Positions 4,102 through 6,641 of a DNA stretch of 6,641 nt are shown here, piece by piece. Location: positions 1 to 6,641 of the forward strand of contig CALCSH010000015.1 of assembly GCA_937893815.1 (NCBI GenBank), read 5' to 3'. The position numbers were made by a program, and so were the translations under genes. Numbering within the stretch: position 1 is the first letter of the stretch; each line of letters begins with the position of its first letter. The notes beneath the pieces are model-generated. The model had not been told where the DNA came from and ran no database searches. It worked only from the letters and a program-made list of their open reading frames with translations. This stretch comes from an uncultured Anaerolineae bacterium. Its GTDB lineage: Bacteria; Chloroflexota; Anaerolineae; Anaerolineales; UBA11858.

Positions 4102-6641
4102 GTGCCCTCCCTTTATCTCACTCCCGCCTCAATCAGTTTTCTGACCCAATTCATCCTCTCGCTTGCCATCACCATATTCCTGGTTCGCCGCAGGGAAAAT
4201 ATGAACTTGCAGTTGTTCCTGCTGACCGGCTTCTTCGCCCTGGCGACTGCTTTCATCGGGTTGATGTTTTTGGATGCCGCATTTTCGCCCTTTTATCGTT
4301 TGTTGGCCGTGTATGCCGAGAACAGCACACTGGCGCTGGGATTGGTTTTCCTGATCCAATTCGCCTATCATTTCCCCCGAAAATATCACCAATGCAAAAG
4401 GGAGGCATATGTCAGTCTGGTTGTCAGTCTGGCCTATTTCGCCTGGGAAGCATACTATATGATCTTCCGCTATTATTCTTTGTTCGCACGGGAGACCGTC
4501 TATTATCGCCCCTATTTTGCAGCCTACACGATGGCCTTTGTTTTGTCATTAGCGCCAGTTGCATTCCTTCGTCAGAGTATTGTTGCCGACCCGCGCTCGG
4601 TAAGGTGGCCTCGCAAACTCTGGAAACCCGTGGGAAAAGAAGCGCGCGGGGCGCGCACCTTTGTTTTGGTCTTTGGCATTCTGTTTTTGTTGGGCATCAG
4701 CAATGTCCTGCTTATCTTTAGGCTTCCGCACACGATTTATAACGCGGCGATGTCAATTGGTATACTGTTAGCTTTATGGCTTTTCGCTACGAATTATATT
4801 AATTTCATTCCCGGTGGCGTGAGTGTGCAGGCAAAATTATCTGCGCTTTCCCTGACCCTCTTTCTGGCGCTGCTTGGATCGGTGGGGTGGTTTATTGCAC
4901 CTCCCTACATTGCCACCTTTCAACCAAATCTGACTGATCACCAGACCCTTCGCTTCACGCCCAATGCTGGCGGCGGATATGATGTAGACGAGGTGGCCTT
5001 TACTTTCGTAAGTGAGTTGGGCGAGAAATTACACGTTCAACCACTCGAAGAAACACGCAACTTTGAAATCGATTTTAGTTTTCTATTTTTCGAGAAAAAC
5101 TACAGCGAGATTTTTATCGCCAATTCGGGGACCATCAGTATAGGTGAACCTTTCTGGCAACCCAATATGCAGGCCCGATATACAAACTTCCCTGCCATTT
5201 TCCCGCTAATGATTGAACTCGATCCTAACCCGGCTCCTAACGTTGACGGAGGGTTATATGCCCGCGCTGATGTGGATGCGGGACGTTTGATCGTAACCTG
5301 GGATCATTTACCTGCCTTGCACCGCCCAGAAGCCCTGTTTACATTTCAGGTCATCCTTTATACGGATGGTGTATTTTATATAACCTACAATGGTTTGCCT
5401 TTGCCATTTACCTACGACCCGGACGCAACTCCCTCGGCTAATCCCTGGGTGCGTGGCGCCGTCTCTGGGCAGGGAGAACCGTTGCACACCAACGCTGCTG
5501 ATTTGTTAGCTACTGCCCAGGTGAGCGGCTCGCCCCTGATCGAGAATTTCCAGTTAGCCTTCCGGTATTATCTGCAAAAGTTGATGTTGCCCTTGGCCGG
5601 AATTGTCATCGGCGGCAGCCTTTTATTAATGGTTGGGTTACCCCTGCTGCTCAATTACTCAATCGTCAAACCCTTGGCGTCCTTGTTGACTGGGGTGCAG
5701 CAAATGGAAGCTGGTGACCTGGGCGTGAAAGTGCCTATCCAAAATCAGGACGAGATCGGATTTTTAACCAATGCATTTAATAATATGGTAGCCAGATTGC
5801 GAGAAATGGTGGCAGGCCTTGAAGAACGCTTCCAGCAATTTTTCCAGTATGAACCGGATTACTGTTATATGGTTTCGCCGGAGGGTATTATCCTGGACGT
5901 GAATCCTGCGGCGTTAGAAATCTTGGGATATGAGAAAAGTGATCTGGTTGGTAGCCCACTGAACGTTATTTATGCCCCTGAGGCAGTGTTGACAACTGAG
6001 CAACTCTCGAGAAGGTGGCAACAGAGTGGGGAACTCATTAATGAGCAGACAGTCATCATTTCCAAGAGTGGAGAGAGGCGTACGGTATTGCTCAGCGCTG
6101 GAGCTGTAAGAGACAGAGATGGGAATTTGCTGCATTCTTTGTCCATCCAAAGAGATATCACCGAACGGGTGCGTGCGGAAGAAGCATTGTTGGATTTAGC
6201 CATGATTCAAGAACGCCGCCGAGTGGCAAGTGATCTGCACGACTCGATGACTCAATCGTTGCACAGCCTGGTTTTATCTGCGGAGACAGCCCAGCACCTC
6301 CATCGGGAAAATCAGCCCAAGAAATTAGCCGCCTCCCTGGAACTTCTGATGGATAGCGCCCGTCAGGCACTGCGAGAGATGCGTCTGCTACTATATGGCT
6401 TAAATTTGACACCGGAAGAACAAGTTGATTTATTCGATATTTTGGAAGCGCGTTTAGAATCCGTCGAGCACCGCTTGGGAATTGAAAGCGAGTTGAATAT
6501 CGAAAACCGAGGTATCATTCCCAAAAAATGTGAAAGAGAGATCTTTTTTATAGTCATTGAGGCTTTAAATAACGCGGTACGACACGGCCATGCGGATTTT
6601 ATTTCAGTTTCTATTACTAGCACGCCATATCAAATTGTGTT
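4102..6641 (+). CDS. Sensor histidine kinase, 8TM / nidogen-like extracytoplasmic domain / TM-HAMP-PAS-HisKA_3-HATPase (3' end beyond window)
   Basis: An uninterrupted frame of 846 codons runs off the window, so the C-terminus is missing. Eight hydrophobic helices lie at about 10-28, 36-57, 75-91, 104-122, 138-156, 187-206, 213-232 and 244-264. Positive loops (RRR at 29-31, the 93-100 loop, and 157-185) place the N-terminus outside. Residues about 265-490 then lie outside and include a segment resembling a nidogen-like domain: FIANSGTISIG (338-348), GGLYAR (383-388), RLIVTWDHLP (395-404) and TFQVILYTDGVFYITYNG (414-431). A ninth helix (494-517) leads to a HAMP domain (518-570, with Pro524 and DEIG at 550-553), a PAS domain (about 578-690, ending DITERVRAEEAL), and a HisKA_3 dimerisation domain with phospho-acceptor His713 in ERRRVASDLHDSMTQ. 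The HATPase N-box has Glu820, Asn824 and His828. It should autophosphorylate and pass phosphate to a NarL/LuxR-type response regulator, probably encoded just downstream. The signal sensed is unknown, and no partner regulator is in view. No convincing promoter was found upstream. Confidence 0.9.
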   Translation, partial: MPSLYLTPASISFLTQFILSLAITIFLVRRRENMNLQLFLLTGFFALATAFIGLMFLDAAFSPFYRLLAVYAENSTLALGLVFLIQFAYHFPRKYHQCKREAYVSLVVSLAYFAWEAYYMIFRYYSLFARETVYYRPYFAAYTMAFVLSLAPVAFLRQSIVADPRSVRWPRKLWKPVGKEARGARTFVLVFGILFLLGISNVLLIFRLPHTIYNAAMSIGILLALWLFATNYINFIPGGVSVQAKLSALSLTLFLALLGSVGWFIAPPYIATFQPNLTDHQTLRFTPNAGGGYDVDEVAFTFVSELGEKLHVQPLEETRNFEIDFSFLFFEKNYSEIFIANSGTISIGEPFWQPNMQARYTNFPAIFPLMIELDPNPAPNVDGGLYARADVDAGRLIVTWDHLPALHRPEALFTFQVILYTDGVFYITYNGLPLPFTYDPDATPSANPWVRGAVSGQGEPLHTNAADLLATAQVSGSPLIENFQLAFRYYLQKLMLPLAGIVIGGSLLLMVGLPLLLNYSIVKPLASLLTGVQQMEAGDLGVKVPIQNQDEIGFLTNAFNNMVARLREMVAGLEERFQQFFQYEPDYCYMVSPEGIILDVNPAALEILGYEKSDLVGSPLNVIYAPEAVLTTEQLSRRWQQSGELINEQTVIISKSGERRTVLLSAGAVRDRDGNLLHSLSIQRDITERVRAEEALLDLAMIQERRRVASDLHDSMTQSLHSLVLSAETAQHLHRENQPKKLAASLELLMDSARQALREMRLLLYGLNLTPEEQVDLFDILEARLESVEHRLGIESELNIENRGIIPKKCEREIFFIVIEALNNAVRHGHADFISVSITSTPYQIV

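Noticed and set aside
4083..4721. A 212-codon plus-strand frame beginning ATG at 4083
   Set aside because: It overlaps the kinase in another frame, has no Shine-Dalgarno sequence at a suitable distance and gives a protein without recognisable domains. The frame from GTG 4102 has a strong ribosome site and clear membrane and kinase motifs.
5914..6623. Several minus-strand frames of 77-86 codons under the kinase C-terminal half
   Set aside because: All are antisense to well-defined PAS, HisKA_3 and HATPase coding sequence, overlap one another, and show no ribosome sites or domains.

Overview
The window holds two unrelated units separated by about 700 bases of non-coding or decayed sequence. 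Base composition is intermediate, codon use is mixed and there are no rRNA or tRNA genes, so taxonomy is weakly constrained. A multi-pass HisKA_3-type histidine kinase beside a phosphonate-catabolism cluster would fit Chloroflexota (Anaerolineae-like), but this is a tentative inference.

Left unit (positions 35-3535, all on the minus strand, transcribed right to left): a HutC-type GntR regulator, then a class-III PLP enzyme best matched to PbfA ((R)-1-hydroxy-2-aminoethylphosphonate ammonia-lyase), then PhnW (2-aminoethylphosphonate:pyruvate transaminase). PbfA and PhnW act on (R)-1-hydroxy-2-aminoethylphosphonate and 2-aminoethylphosphonate respectively, and both give phosphonoacetaldehyde. 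The enzyme that consumes phosphonoacetaldehyde (PhnX, or PhnY plus PhnA) is not in the window. Only 34 bases remain downstream of phnW, so it could lie just outside. A good sigma70-like promoter precedes the regulator gene, and a perfect inverted repeat matching the HutC-subfamily operator consensus GTNTANAC lies just downstream of the predicted transcription start. This points to autoregulation of the whole cluster.

Middle (3536-4101): 3536-3627 shows nothing recognisable. From 3628 to 4078 the minus strand reads as a decayed protein-coding gene, rebuilt across two frame changes and one in-frame TGA. It was not recognised as any known family and lacks its 5' end.

Right unit (4102 to the window edge, plus strand): one long open frame of 846 codons that starts at GTG with a Shine-Dalgarno sequence and runs off the window. 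It encodes a sensor histidine kinase: eight N-terminal membrane helices, a large extracytoplasmic region resembling a nidogen-like (NIDO) beta-sandwich, a ninth helix, then HAMP, PAS, HisKA_3 and the start of the HATPase domain. The nidogen-like sensor in a two-component kinase is the most unusual thing seen here.
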